From contig JAICQE010000004.1 in assembly GCA_025938035.1 (NCBI GenBank), positions 1-60,647 on the forward strand: DNA of 60,647 nucleotides. Reading direction: 5' to 3'. The translations under genes were made by a program, and so were the position numbers. How positions within the stretch are numbered: the first letter of the stretch is position 1; each line of letters opens with the position of its first letter. The stretch comes from Vicinamibacteria bacterium (GTDB lineage Bacteria; Acidobacteriota; Vicinamibacteria; Vicinamibacterales; UBA2999). Shown piece after piece: positions 18,610 to 27,202 of the stretch. The notes beneath the pieces were generated by a model. That model did no database searches and was not told where the DNA came from. It saw only the letters and a program-made list of their open reading frames with translations.

Positions 18610-19709
18610 TTCGCGGCGGCCGCGGCTTCGACCGGCGTGCCGCCGATCAGATCCTGCGCCTTCGACGAGAGCCAGTTGAACAGGTGGCGCGTCTCCCAGA
18701 AACGGCCGGCGTTCGATTTGGCACCGAGCACGACGACGGCGACCTGCGGGCCGCCCTGCGGGAGCTTCAGCAGCGTGGCCAGGCAGTAGCCCGCCTTGGT
18801 GATGAATCCGGTCTTTCCGGCCTGCACGTCCACGTCGCCCTGACGGACAAGCTGATTGGTCGAGTGGATATTGATCTTTCGCCGTCCGGCCGTCGCGGTG
18901 TATTCCTGCTTCTGCATGACGTTCGAGATTTGCGGCACGGTGGACACGAAAGTGATGAGCCGCGCCATGTCGTAGGCGGACGAGACGTTCGCGGCCAGCA
19001 GACCCGATGTGTCCGCGTACTTCGTGCTCGTCAGGCCCAGGTCGATGGCCTTCTGGTTCATGCGGGCGACGAAGCCTTCCGCCCCGTACGACGAGCTGCG
19101 GGCAAGCACGCGTGACGCGGCGTTGTCGGACGCGATCAGCATCAGATGGAGCAGATCTTCCTTCGTCACCTTGTCGCCGGCCTTCAAATAGGTCGTCGAG
19201 GCGCCCCGCATATCGGCGCGCTGGACGACAACCGTCTGCGAGAGGTCCGGTGAGTCTTCCAGGAACACCACCGCGGTCATCACTTTGGTGATGCTGGCGA
19301 TCGAGCGCTGATCCTGTGCGTGCGACTCCCACAGAACCTTGCCGGTCTGCGGGTTATAGATAATCGCGGCTTCGGCCCGGGGGTCGGGAACCAGGGCGCC
19401 GGTGTCGTCGAACTTGAAGCGCGGCTGCTGTGCCTCTTTGAGCGCCGCCGCTGCCCGCTGCGCCGCGGCTGCGCGGGCCCTGGCCCGTGCCGCCCGGCGC
19501 GACCGGGCCTGCTTCGCCGAGTAGGTGGTGGTGGTTTTCTTGGTCGCTGCCGGCTTCTTGGCGGCGGCCGTCTGGGCGGCCGACACCTCCGGCAGACCGA
19601 ACGACAGCACAGCCGCAACGAGACAGAGGGACCTAAGTTTCCTGAACAGACGGGCTCGGTTCACGGGCAACCCATTTGCGAGACAGTTTGTTACGGCGTG
19701 TGTCGGCAT
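18606..19709 (-). CDS. D-alanyl-D-alanine carboxypeptidase (peptidase S11)
   Basis: This low-molecular-weight penicillin-binding protein trims the terminal D-Ala of peptidoglycan stem peptides in the periplasm. The S11 motifs are SITK (catalytic Ser and Lys), SDN and KTG (in VQAGKTGFITKAGY). An N-terminal signal segment (RSLCLVAAVLSFGLP) is followed by an unusual run of Ala, Lys, Arg and Thr (about 50 residues) before the catalytic domain. Start is uncertain: ATG 19709, or GTG at 19664, which would put the signal peptide near the N-terminus; a TTG at 19721 is less likely. The gene ends overlapping the FdhE-like gene tail. Confidence 0.9.
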   Translation of the reverse strand: MPTHAVTNCLANGLPVNRARLFRKLRSLCLVAAVLSFGLPEVSAAQTAAAKKPAATKKTTTTYSAKQARSRRAARARARAAAAQRAAAALKEAQQPRFKFDDTGALVPDPRAEAAIIYNPQTGKVLWESHAQDQRSIASITKVMTAVVFLEDSPDLSQTVVVQRADMRGASTTYLKAGDKVTKEDLLHLMLIASDNAASRVLARSSSYGAEGFVARMNQKAIDLGLTSTKYADTSGLLAANVSSAYDMARLITFVSTVPQISNVMQKQEYTATAGRRKINIHSTNQLVRQGDVDVQAGKTGFITKAGYCLATLLKLPQGGPQVAVVVLGAKSNAGRFWETRHLFNWLSSKAQDLIGGTPVEAAAAAN

Positions 19710-19724
19710 TGTAGCAAACAATCT

Positions 19725-19742
19725 TTAACGCGCAAGCGTTAA
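19725..19742. promoter_or_regulatory. Perfect 7-bp palindrome in divergent gap
   Basis: TTAACGC (19725-19731), a GCAA tetraloop, then GCGTTAA (19736-19742) form a perfect inverted repeat in the short gap between the carboxypeptidase gene (leftward) and the membrane protein gene (rightward). Position and symmetry suit an operator; a GNRA-type loop would also suit an RNA hairpin in the leader. Confidence 0.45.
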
Positions 19743-19808
19743 TGTATCCTTTCGCGTCACCTCGGCAGGCGCGAAGCGCCCAGCCATTCCAAAAAAGGTG
19801 CCATACAC

Positions 19809-20360
19809 ATGAGCCCCAGTCAGTCGGAGTTCACGGTTCTGCGCCAGACAATCGCCGCGCGCGGAACGGTACGGATGGCCCTTCTGCCGGTCACTGTGAT
19901 CGGTTGGACGTCGATCACCGCGGCCCTGCTGCAAGGTTCGACGGTCCCCGGCCTGCTCTCGTTGGTCTCGCTGAGCGTCCTGATTGCCGGCTTCGAAGCG
20001 ATTCACGCGCTGAACGTCGGCGTGGAGCGAATCGGCCGCTATCTACAGGTCTACTACGAGGGACGGGCCGCCGACGGGCCAATGTGGGAAACGACGGCCA
20101 TGTCCGTCGGCCCGGGGCTGCCGGGAGGCGGAATCGACCCGCTGTTTACGGTTGTCTTCGTCGCGGCGAGCGCGCTGAACCTGGCGCTGGCGGTCCCGGA
20201 ACTTCGCACGATGACAGAGCTCGTCACGGTCATTCCGGTGCACGCGATTTTCTGGATACGCGTGATCCGCGCGCGGGGCGCCGCCGCCCGCCAGCGTGCC
20301 GTCGACCTCGAAACGTTCCGGGCCGTCAAGTCCGGGCAGGATCACGCCAGGCATGATTAG
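19809..20360 (+). CDS. Predicted multi-pass membrane protein of unknown function
   Basis: This 183-residue protein has three or four hydrophobic segments: MALLPVTVIGWTSITAALL, GLLSLVSLSVLIAGFEAI, LFTVVFVAASALNLALAV and ELVTVIPVHAIFWIRVI. Between the second and third is a soluble loop with GVERIGRYLQVYYEG. The C-terminus is basic and cytosolic by the positive-inside rule. I do not recognise the family. A weak AAGGTG lies about 11 bases ahead of ATG 19809. It converges on and overlaps the end of the M20 peptidase gene. Confidence 0.7.
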   Translation: MSPSQSEFTVLRQTIAARGTVRMALLPVTVIGWTSITAALLQGSTVPGLLSLVSLSVLIAGFEAIHALNVGVERIGRYLQVYYEGRAADGPMWETTAMSVGPGLPGGGIDPLFTVVFVAASALNLALAVPELRTMTELVTVIPVHAIFWIRVIRARGAAARQRAVDLETFRAVKSGQDHARHD

Positions 20361-21640
20361 CGGCGGCTGAGTGCAATTGTCAGCAGGAGCGCCCTGGCAG
20401 TACCGCGGACAGAATCGGTACTGTCGAAGGTCTCTGCCAGCGAATGCGTGTTGGCTCCAGTGCCGCCGCCGCCAATCGAGATCGCCGGGATGCCCAGCTG
20501 CATGGGAACGTTTGCATCGGTCGAGTTTTCCACCAGACGTGCCGGCAGCTTGACCGTTTTCGACGCCGTAAGCGCCGCCTGGACAATGCGCGAGCGCTCA
20601 TCCGTCCGCCCGCCGGGCCGCTCGCCGAGCCGTTCGAACGTTACCGTCACCGCGCGGTTCTGTTTCCACCGCGCGTTCTCCGCTTCAGCGGCCTGCCGGA
20701 ACGCCTGCTGAACCGAACGGTCCAGCTGCTCCAGAGCTGCCTGGTCGGTGGACCGGAGGTCTACTTCCATCCAGGCCTCCTCCGGGATGGCGTTCACGGC
20801 CGTGCCGCCCCCAATCCGGCCAACGTTGAACGTTGTCCGCGGTGCAGACGGGACCTGGATGTCGGAGATCCGGGCGATCGCACGGCCAAGAGCGTTCGCG
20901 GGATTGGCGCGACCGAAATTGTTGTAACTGTGACCGCCAGGGCCGCGAAACGCGACACGGTAACGGCGGCTGCCGACGGCGACATTTGTAATCGAACTTC
21001 CGCTTCCGTCGAGGGCCACGAAATAGTCGATGCGTCCCTTCAGCGTCTCGGTGACGAGGACTCTAGCCCCGCGTAGATTGCTCAGGCCCTCCTCGCCGAC
21101 CGTCGCCGCGAAGGTCACCGACCCGTCAGTCTCGACCCCGGCGGCGTTGAGCGCGCGCGCCACCGCGATCAACACAGCCAGTCCGCGGCAGTTGTCGCCG
21201 ATTCCCGGACCGCGGAGGACCGCGCCGCGGCGCGTCACCGTGACGTCCGTCCCCACAGGGAAGACCGTGTCGAGGTGAGCCGCAAGCACGACGTGCGGCT
21301 GGGGCGAGCGTCCAGGACGTTCGCCAACGACGTTGCCCTCGCGATCGAGGCGAACGTTCTTCAGCCCGGCCGACTCAAGCATGTCCCGCACGACCCCGGC
21401 CCTTGCCCGTTCGCCGAACGGCGGCGCCGGAACTTCACACAACCGCACCTGCGCGGCGATCGTCGCCGGCTCAATCTTCTCGATGGCGTCGAGTGCCGCC
21501 CGCTCGCGCGCGTCCCCGCCAGGCGCGAAGGGTTCCTGCGGCGCCACACCGCGCGGGGCAATCAGCGTCAGCAGAACGGCCAGAGCCACTCGCAAGCGCC
21601 GAGAGTACCATGGCGGGTCCGCCTGCGCTCGAGACGCCAA
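20357..21640 (-). CDS. Secreted M20 family metallopeptidase
   Basis: This 427-residue protein is a zinc aminoacylase/peptidase of family M20. The N-terminal hydrophobic segment VALAVLLTLIAP predicts export. Metal-binding motifs are VVLAAHLDTVFP (His and Asp), GPGIGDNCRG (Asp) and ATVGEEGLSNLRGA (catalytic Glu pair), with a later GGGTAVNAIPEEAWMEVDLRS dimerisation domain typical of M20. Members cut dipeptides or acyl amino acids; the substrate is unknown here. The periplasmic location is inferred from the signal segment. Confidence 0.88.
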   Translation of the reverse strand: MASRAQADPPWYSRRLRVALAVLLTLIAPRGVAPQEPFAPGGDARERAALDAIEKIEPATIAAQVRLCEVPAPPFGERARAGVVRDMLESAGLKNVRLDREGNVVGERPGRSPQPHVVLAAHLDTVFPVGTDVTVTRRGAVLRGPGIGDNCRGLAVLIAVARALNAAGVETDGSVTFAATVGEEGLSNLRGARVLVTETLKGRIDYFVALDGSGSSITNVAVGSRRYRVAFRGPGGHSYNNFGRANPANALGRAIARISDIQVPSAPRTTFNVGRIGGGTAVNAIPEEAWMEVDLRSTDQAALEQLDRSVQQAFRQAAEAENARWKQNRAVTVTFERLGERPGGRTDERSRIVQAALTASKTVKLPARLVENSTDANVPMQLGIPAISIGGGGTGANTHSLAETFDSTDSVRGTARALLLTIALSRR

Positions 21641-21873
21641 CTACGCGGGACCCGCCCTGACACATGGCCGGCGGACTCCAACGCTTTGAACGCGATCCAA
21701 TCAGGCCCAACGCCGCCCGCGGGACGCGTCTGGAAATACTGACTGCGGCCGGCCTTTTCTTTCCAAATGCCCGGAAATCAGAGCACCCACCAAACGCGAA
21801 TTCGCAGGATGTGTTACCAGCAACCGAAGGCACATCGTTTGCTTTGCGCATGGTTCGAACGGAGGGTGCGGCG

Positions 21874-22074
21874 ATGAGCCTGGTTCGACTCCTCGGATTT
21901 CGGACGCTGAATTGCGGGTGCGTCATCGGACGCTATCGCGAGCTCGCCACGAGCCGCGAAGTCTCTTACGTCGAGGAAAAAGGCGGCACGTGCGACGCGC
22001 ACAGCCACCGGCGCAACCACACGATTCACGAGCCCGCTTCGGCCGTCCCGTCGCTCGTTACCCGCGCTTCGTAA
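21874..22074 (+). CDS. Small Cys/His-containing protein of unknown function
   Basis: The 66-residue product starts at ATG 21874 with GGAGGG at 21861-21866, a well-placed Shine-Dalgarno. It reads MSLVRLLGFRTLNCGCVIG, then RYRELATSREVSYVEEKG, then TCDAHSHRRNHTI. The CxC near residue 15, and the later CxxHxH(x3)H cluster, could bind a metal ion. The preceding 230 bases to the M20 gene hold nothing else that I can identify. The frame is open upstream to 21664 but without a convincing start. I do not know its function. Confidence 0.6.
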   Translation: MSLVRLLGFRTLNCGCVIGRYRELATSREVSYVEEKGGTCDAHSHRRNHTIHEPASAVPSLVTRAS

Positions 22075-22077
22075 GGA

Positions 22078-22153
22078 AACTCCCAACTGCCAACTTCCAA
22101 CTCCCAGTAGCTGACGGGAGTGTTTGGGAGTTGGGAATTGGAAGTTGGGAGTT
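22078..22153. repeat. Intergenic heptad tandem-repeat hairpin array
   Basis: Units CAACTCC, CAACTGC and CAACTTC run rightward, then the inverted form GGGAGTT and GGAAGTT. AACTCCCAACT (22078-22088) pairs perfectly with AGTTGGGAGTT (22143-22153). It begins at the end of the small Cys/His gene and ends 27 bases before the methyltransferase start. Confidence 0.85.
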
Positions 22154-22180
22154 GATCCCCACACGATAAGATCTGCGGCG

Positions 22181-23047
22181 GTGCCGCGTTACCCACACCC
22201 CCATACAACCTTCAAATCCGGCAGCACGGTCTTCCGCTTCTATCTGGGCGACTCGGTTGACGTGCTCGGCAGGCTCGCGCCGGGGTCGATCTCCGCGATT
22301 GTCACATCACCTCCGTACAATCTGGGCATCCGTTACCGGACCTACGAGGACACGCTTCCGCGCGAGCGCTACCTGGAATGGACGTCCCTATGGGTCGGCC
22401 GGGCCGCTCGCGCTCTGTCTGCGGACGGCTCGCTGTTTCTGAACGTGGGAGCAAAGCCCACCGACCCGTGGACGGCGATCGACGTCGCCCAGGCGGCACG
22501 CTCGCACCTGCACCTGCAGAACACCATTCACTGGATCAAGTCGATCGCCATCGAGAAGGCGCTTGCCGGCACCCGCGCGGGACTGGCGGACGATCTGGCG
22601 GTCGGCCACTACAAGCCGATTAACAGCCGGCGATTTCTGCACGACTGCCATGAGTTCGTCTTCCACTTCAGCCCGGCGGGCACCACGCCCATCGAACGTC
22701 AGGCGATCGGCGTGAAGTACCAGGACCAGTCCAACGTCGGACGCTGGCGGACGGCTGCGTCGGGCGTGCGATGCCGTGGCAACACCTGGTTCATCCCCTA
22801 CGAGACCATTCAGAGCCGCGAGAAGGATCGCCCCCACCCGGCCACCTTTCCGCCGAAGCTCCCCGAGATGTGCCTCCGCCTGCACGGGCTCGAGCGGCTG
22901 CAGGTCGTGGCCGATCCTTTTCTGGGGCTGGGATCGACCGCGGTGGCCTGCGCGCAGCTCGGGGTCAGTTTCGTCGGGATCGAGATGGACGAAGGGTATC
23001 TGAAGGACGCGATCGAAAGGACGCGCGCCGCGCTCAGAGTATCCTGA
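22181..23047 (+). CDS. Orphan site-specific DNA methyltransferase (N4/N6 type)
   Basis: This is a 288-residue amino-methyltransferase of the beta-like order: the catalytic motif IV TSPPYN (AIVTSPPYNLGIRY) comes near the N-terminus, and the SAM-binding FxGxG-like motif DPFLGLGSTAVACAQLGVSFVGIEMDEGY near the C-terminus. It methylates exocyclic amino groups of adenine or cytosine in a specific site. GTG 22181 is preferred because an earlier start would read through the repeat array. No restriction enzyme gene lies beside it; the following gene is a LysR regulator 4 bases away. A regulatory methylase is therefore likely. Confidence 0.88.
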   Translation: MPRYPHPHTTFKSGSTVFRFYLGDSVDVLGRLAPGSISAIVTSPPYNLGIRYRTYEDTLPRERYLEWTSLWVGRAARALSADGSLFLNVGAKPTDPWTAIDVAQAARSHLHLQNTIHWIKSIAIEKALAGTRAGLADDLAVGHYKPINSRRFLHDCHEFVFHFSPAGTTPIERQAIGVKYQDQSNVGRWRTAASGVRCRGNTWFIPYETIQSREKDRPHPATFPPKLPEMCLRLHGLERLQVVADPFLGLGSTAVACAQLGVSFVGIEMDEGYLKDAIERTRAALRVS

Positions 23048-23051
23048 CGCC

Positions 23052-23963
23052 ATGGATCTGCGGCAGCTGGAGATCATCCGGGCCATTGCGGACACCGGCT
23101 CGTTCACGGCCGCCGGCGAGAAGCTGCACGTCTCCCAGTCGGCGATCAGCCGCCAGATCCTGCTCCTCGAGGACGAACTCGGCGAGCCGGTGTTCCACCG
23201 GATCGGGCGGCGCATCCGTATCACGCCGGCCGGCGAGTCGCTCCTCCAGCTCAGTCATCGCGTCTTCCAGGATTTGCAGGAAACGGTATCCACGATCAGC
23301 GAGAAACGCGACTCGCTGAGCGGCACGATTCGCCTGGTCGGGGGCATGACCGTCTGCCTGTACGTGTTCCCGACGCTCCTCGCCGAAGTGCGGCGCGTGC
23401 ATCCGCACCTCGATCTGAAAGTCACCGTCGGCAGCGCCGAACGCTCGATCGCCATGCTGCGCTCGGGCGCGGGCGACCTGGGCATGATCACGCTGCCGGT
23501 TGAAGCCACGGATCTCGTCTCGGTTCCCGTGCTGCAGGAAGAGCTGCTGCTGATTACCTATCCGGCGCATCCGCTGGCGAAGAAAAAGTCGATCTCGCCC
23601 GCCGACCTCGACAAGCAGGATTTCGTCCTCTTCGAAACGGGATCGATCACCCGCCGGCTGGTTGAACAGTTTTTTGCGCGCGAAGGCGTCAATCCGGACG
23701 TGATCATGGAGACCGAGAACGTCGAAATCATCAAGGCGATGGTTCGAAGCGGTCTCGGCATCAGCATCATCCCGTCGCAGGCAGCCGCGTCCGACGTCAA
23801 GGCCGGGCAGCTGTTCCGCAGCCGCATCGCCGGGCACTCGCTCGTGCGGCAGACAGGCTGGCTCTATCCGAAGATGAGCCGGCTGCCTCGCACCGTGTCG
23901 GAAGTGATCAGGATTTTCGAAGCGATTCGCCCGCGCCTCGAAGCCGCGACGCGGGCGAAATAG
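23052..23963 (+). CDS. LysR family transcriptional regulator
   Basis: The 303-residue protein has the LysR winged HTH at the N-terminus (MDLRQLEIIRAIADTGSFTAAGEKLHVSQSAISRQI, with the LEDELGEPVFHRIGRRI wing) and a two-lobed periplasmic-binding-like effector domain. It resembles the Cbl/CysB-like and generic LTTR pattern; the effector is not known. It starts 4 bases after the methyltransferase stop, so both are likely in one transcript. No divergent target gene is visible. Confidence 0.9.
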   Translation: MDLRQLEIIRAIADTGSFTAAGEKLHVSQSAISRQILLLEDELGEPVFHRIGRRIRITPAGESLLQLSHRVFQDLQETVSTISEKRDSLSGTIRLVGGMTVCLYVFPTLLAEVRRVHPHLDLKVTVGSAERSIAMLRSGAGDLGMITLPVEATDLVSVPVLQEELLLITYPAHPLAKKKSISPADLDKQDFVLFETGSITRRLVEQFFAREGVNPDVIMETENVEIIKAMVRSGLGISIIPSQAAASDVKAGQLFRSRIAGHSLVRQTGWLYPKMSRLPRTVSEVIRIFEAIRPRLEAATRAK

Positions 23964-23982
23964 GCGGCCTCCGCCGCGCAGG

Positions 23983-25287
23983 TCAGCGGCGGAGATTCGC
24001 CGGGCGCAGCGAGTAGCTCTCGCGGGCCTTGAGGGCCACACCCTGCCGCGTTGTGCGCACCTCGATCTTGCGCGTGCGGCGCGTCGGGTCGGGGTTGCTC
24101 GAGTAGTAGCCCAGCACGTAGTAATCGCTGGTCTCGTTGTCGATCCGCTTGAGCCCCTTGTCGAAGTCGTTCTGGTTGACGATGGCGATGCCGCCGGTCT
24201 GTTCCGCCAGCATGCGCAGGCTGTCCTGCGTCTCGCGCACGTAGGCGTTCCAGTCGGTCATGTTCACTTCCTGATCGATGTCGGGACCGGCAATCAGGCC
24301 CCGCGGATCGATGGTGTACAGCGTCGCATTGGCGCGATTGGCGGCTTTCGTCAGGTCGTACACTTCCCGGATCAGATCCGTGGCGGCCAGCTGCTGGCTC
24401 GAGCGCTGGTCCCGATATGTCGGATCTTCGCGCAGCCGGTCCGCTGCCGAACCCAGTCCGCCGCCCTCATCCGACGAGCTGTCGATACCCATGCGCCGCG
24501 CCTGCTCCTCGAGCCGGCCTTCGACGAACGGATCGAAGTCGTAGCCGCTGCTGATGTAGATGACGGCCTTGCGGCGATTCTGCACCTTCTCCAGGTTGCG
24601 CATCAGGTCGTAGGCGGTCGAGAACGCCACGTGGGCGCGATGGCGGAGCTCGGCCGGACCCTGCGACGTCGCCATCCCCTGCATGATGTCCTTCGGGGTC
24701 AGTCCGCCGCCGGTAATGCGCTCGATCGACGACTCGAGCACCTGACGGTCGTAGGTCAGCTGCTCGGAGATCGACGAGTGGCCGGTGCTGACGATGCCGA
24801 ACATGTCGCCTTCGTGAATGAGAAGGCGAAGCATCTTCTTGATCAGCTCGCGGGTCCGCGGGGTCTCGCGGAACTGCAGGTGGAAGTCGTCGATGAAGAT
24901 CAGGAAGATGCGTCCGGCGGCGTCGTTGGTCGGCCGGCGCTGCGGCAGGATGATGCCTTCCTGGACCGGAGCCGGCGGAGGCGCGAGGGTGTTGAACACG
25001 CGTCCGCCGTGCGTCAGCACGAACGACACGATTTCCTGCTTGACGCCGTCCTCCAGGATCTCGATCTCGTGCGGCTTGAGGTCGGCGATGAACTGCTCGG
25101 TCCGCGAATCGCGCGCGATCATGTCGGTCGTGATGAGGTCGACCGACGCACGGAACGTGGGCGGCTGGTTCGGAGCGGGCGCCTGAGCGCCGGCCTGCGC
25201 GTGAATGGTGTTGGGCGCCGGCGGGGCGCCGAGTGCGAGCAGCAGCGCGAACGCGCCTGCTGTCAAGAACTTAGCTGCTGTACGCAT
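23983..25287 (-). CDS. Secreted VWA-domain protein (acidobacterial VWFA-related type)
   Basis: The 434-residue protein has a signal peptide (MRTAAKFLTAGAFALLLALG) and a VWA fold. The sequence NPTFRASVDLITTDMIARDSRTEQFIADLK, then EILEDGVKQEIVSF, then IFLIFIDDFHLQF and later RRKAVIYISSGYD follows the acidobacterial VWFA-related family. A C-terminal domain ends YYVLGYYSSNPDPTRRTRKIEVRTTRQG. The usual MIDAS DxSxS is replaced by IDDFH, so metal binding may differ. ATG 25287 is preferred to far-upstream starts that run through the repeat array. The function is unknown. Confidence 0.9.
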   Translation of the reverse strand: MRTAAKFLTAGAFALLLALGAPPAPNTIHAQAGAQAPAPNQPPTFRASVDLITTDMIARDSRTEQFIADLKPHEIEILEDGVKQEIVSFVLTHGGRVFNTLAPPPAPVQEGIILPQRRPTNDAAGRIFLIFIDDFHLQFRETPRTRELIKKMLRLLIHEGDMFGIVSTGHSSISEQLTYDRQVLESSIERITGGGLTPKDIMQGMATSQGPAELRHRAHVAFSTAYDLMRNLEKVQNRRKAVIYISSGYDFDPFVEGRLEEQARRMGIDSSSDEGGGLGSAADRLREDPTYRDQRSSQQLAATDLIREVYDLTKAANRANATLYTIDPRGLIAGPDIDQEVNMTDWNAYVRETQDSLRMLAEQTGGIAIVNQNDFDKGLKRIDNETSDYYVLGYYSSNPDPTRRTRKIEVRTTRQGVALKARESYSLRPANLRR

Positions 25288-25304
25288 GGGCAAATTATAA
25301 CTGA

Positions 25305-25372
25305 CAGGGATCCGGGACCAGGGATCCGGGACCAGGGATCCGGGACCAGGGATCCGGGACCAGGGATCGGGA
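25305..25372. repeat. Direct 14-bp tandem repeat (arm 1)
   Basis: Four to five near-perfect copies of CAGGGATCCGGGAC occur in direct orientation, a doublet of two heptads (CAGGGAT, CCGGGAC). They lie upstream of the VWA gene start. Confidence 0.9.
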
Positions 25373-25447
25373 TGGAACCGGGTCCTGCCAGCCTTTCGCA
25401 GTTTTCGACGATACGTCGCCCGGTTTGGTCGTTTCAGATTCATAACC

Positions 25448-25533
25448 GATTCCCCCAATCCCCGGTCTCCCATCCGATCCCGCGGTCCCCCATCCCGATC
25501 CCCGATCCCTGATCCCTGATCCCTGATCCCTGT
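25448..25533. repeat. Direct repeat array complementary to arm 1
   Basis: Degenerate GATCCCN heptads run here, ending in three clean CTGATCC units. The sequence is complementary to the array at 25305-25372; CAGGGATC and GATCCCTG are the pairing core. Together they enclose about 75 bases with no visible gene before rpiB. Confidence 0.85.
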
Positions 25534-25547
25534 AACCTATTACCCCC

Positions 25548-26015
25548 ATGCGCAGTGCCCTGGCGGCCGATCATGCCGGTTACCTTCTGAAGAACGAGGT
25601 CAAAGCCAAGCTGTCCGCTCAGGGACACGACGTCCTGGACCTCGGCACCGATTCGCCGGCACCCGTGGACTACCCCGACTCCGCGGAGGCAGTAGCCGCC
25701 GCCATCCGGGACGGACAAGCGGAACGCGGGATCATCGTCTGCGGCAGCGGCGCGGGTGTGTCGATTGCCGCGAACAAGTTCCCCGGTATCCGCGCGGCGG
25801 TCTGCCACGACACCTACACGGCGCACCAGGCCGTCGAGCACGACGACATGAACGTGTTGTGCCTCGGCGCGCGGGTCATCGGCGGCGCGCTGGCCCTCGA
25901 CCTCGTCAGCGCGTTTCTCGGCGCCCGCTACGCGGGCGAGGAACGGTTTCAGCGCCGGCTCGACAAGGTGACGCGGATCGAAGAGCGCTTCACCGGCGGG
26001 AGCGTGCCGCGGTGA
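25548..26015 (+). CDS. rpiB: Ribose-5-phosphate isomerase B
   Basis: RpiB interconverts ribose-5-phosphate and ribulose-5-phosphate. The 155-residue protein has the family start ALAADHAGYLLKNEV, the DYPDSAEAVAAAI region, the catalytic-cysteine loop GIIVCGSGAGVSIAANK and the DMNVLCLGARVIG end. ATG 25548 starts it. Its TGA overlaps GTG of the pilT-like gene (GTGA), opening a tightly coupled operon with gnd, zwf and pgl. Confidence 0.95.
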   Translation: MRSALAADHAGYLLKNEVKAKLSAQGHDVLDLGTDSPAPVDYPDSAEAVAAAIRDGQAERGIIVCGSGAGVSIAANKFPGIRAAVCHDTYTAHQAVEHDDMNVLCLGARVIGGALALDLVSAFLGARYAGEERFQRRLDKVTRIEERFTGGSVPR

Positions 26016-27202
26016 GCGGCTTCGACGAGCGGTTCAACGATCTCGATCGTCTTGTCACCGAGCTCAATCTGCTCGATCCGACGGACGGCACCGCTAACGC
26101 GGTGCCCTCCGATCGCTCATTCGTCGATACTGATTTCGCGCGTCTCGATTCGTGGCTCGAGCGCGTGCGCAACGAGGACGGCGGCAGCGACCTGCTGCTC
26201 GTCTCGGGCTCGCCGCCGATCGTGCGTGCCCCCGGCCGGCTGCTCCGTATTTCCACCGAGCCGCTCGGCAGCGAGGACATCGAAAACGCCGTACGCCCCG
26301 CCGCTGGACCGCGGCTGCTGCAGCGGTTCCGCGCCGGTCATGCGGTCGATCTGGCATTCACCCGGCCCGGGCTGGGCCGCTTCAGAATGAACCTCCACCG
26401 CGAGCGTGGCCGAACCGCCGCATCGATCCGCGCGCTGCCGCGGAAGATTCCGCGGCTCGCCGATCTGCACTTCTCCCACGACATCAGCCTGCTCGCCGCG
26501 CTGCCGCGGGGTCTCGTGCTGATCGGCGGACCAACCGGATCCGGCAAGACGACCACGCTGGCAGCGCTGGTCTCAGCCATCAACGAGCGGGATGAGCGGC
26601 ACATCATCACCGTCGAGGATCCCATCGAGTACGAGCATCCGCACGGCCGGAGTCTCATCGAACAGGTGGAAATCGGCATCGATGCCCCCGACTTCCCTTC
26701 TGCGCTCCGCTCTGCCGTCCGCCAGGCTCCCGACGTCATCGTCGTCGGCGAGATGCGTGACCCCGAGACGATGCGGATCGCGCTCTCGGCGGCTGAAACA
26801 GGCCACCTCGTATTCGCCACGGTCCATACGACCGACGTGTCCGCGGCCATCTCGCGCATCGCCGACGCGTTTCCGACCGAGCGCCAGAACGCGGTACGGC
26901 AGGAACTGTCGATGGCGCTCGCGGCCATCCTCACGCAGACGCTCGTGCCGGCAAAGACCGGCGGGGTCGTGCCGGTCGCGGAGCTGCTGATGGTGAGCTA
27001 CGGCGCGCGGCAGCACGTGCGCAAGAACGCGCTGCAGCACCTCAATCAGGAGATCACGATTACGCGCAAGAGCGGCTCCTTCTCGTTCGAGGAGTCGCTC
27101 GCGCGGCTCGTGAGACACGGCACACTGGAACGTGCGGACGCGCAGCTGCGCGCGGCACATCCCGAAGAGCTCGAATCGCTGCTCTCGCCAGGACGGGCCT
27201 GA
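26012..27202 (+). CDS. PilT-family twitching motility ATPase
   Basis: The protein (396 residues from GTG 26012) is a GspE/PilT secretion ATPase. The N-terminal third carries the PilT-like domain ([20 protein letters not shown]), followed by Walker [16 protein letters not shown], the Asp box and [12 protein letters not shown], Walker [15 protein letters not shown] and the His box [13 protein letters not shown]. PilT retracts type IV pili; PilU or a related paralog is possible. The first 50 residues are acidic and unlike PilT. Its place between rpiB and gnd, with stop/start overlaps on both sides, is unusual. Confidence 0.92.
   Translation: MSGFDERFNDLDRLVTELNLLDPTDGTANAVPSDRSFVDTDFARLDSWLERVRNEDGGSDLLLVSGSPPIVRAPGRLLRISTEPLGSEDIENAVRPAAGPRLLQRFRAGHAVDLAFTRPGLGRFRMNLHRERGRTAASIRALPRKIPRLADLHFSHDISLLAALPRGLVLIGGPTGSGKTTTLAALVSAINERDERHIITVEDPIEYEHPHGRSLIEQVEIGIDAPDFPSALRSAVRQAPDVIVVGEMRDPETMRIALSAAETGHLVFATVHTTDVSAAISRIADAFPTERQNAVRQELSMALAAILTQTLVPAKTGGVVPVAELLMVSYGARQHVRKNALQHLNQEITITRKSGSFSFEESLARLVRHGTLERADAQLRAAHPEELESLLSPGRA

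Noticed and set aside
21885..21905. tRNA-like T-arm (GGTTCGACTCC)
   Set aside because: The five bases on each side do not pair and no acceptor or anticodon arm can be built around it; it is inside the small Cys/His frame.
25305..25533. CRISPR-like array
   Set aside because: The 14-bp units are directly adjacent without spacers, and the second part is only a complementary array. No cas gene is present.
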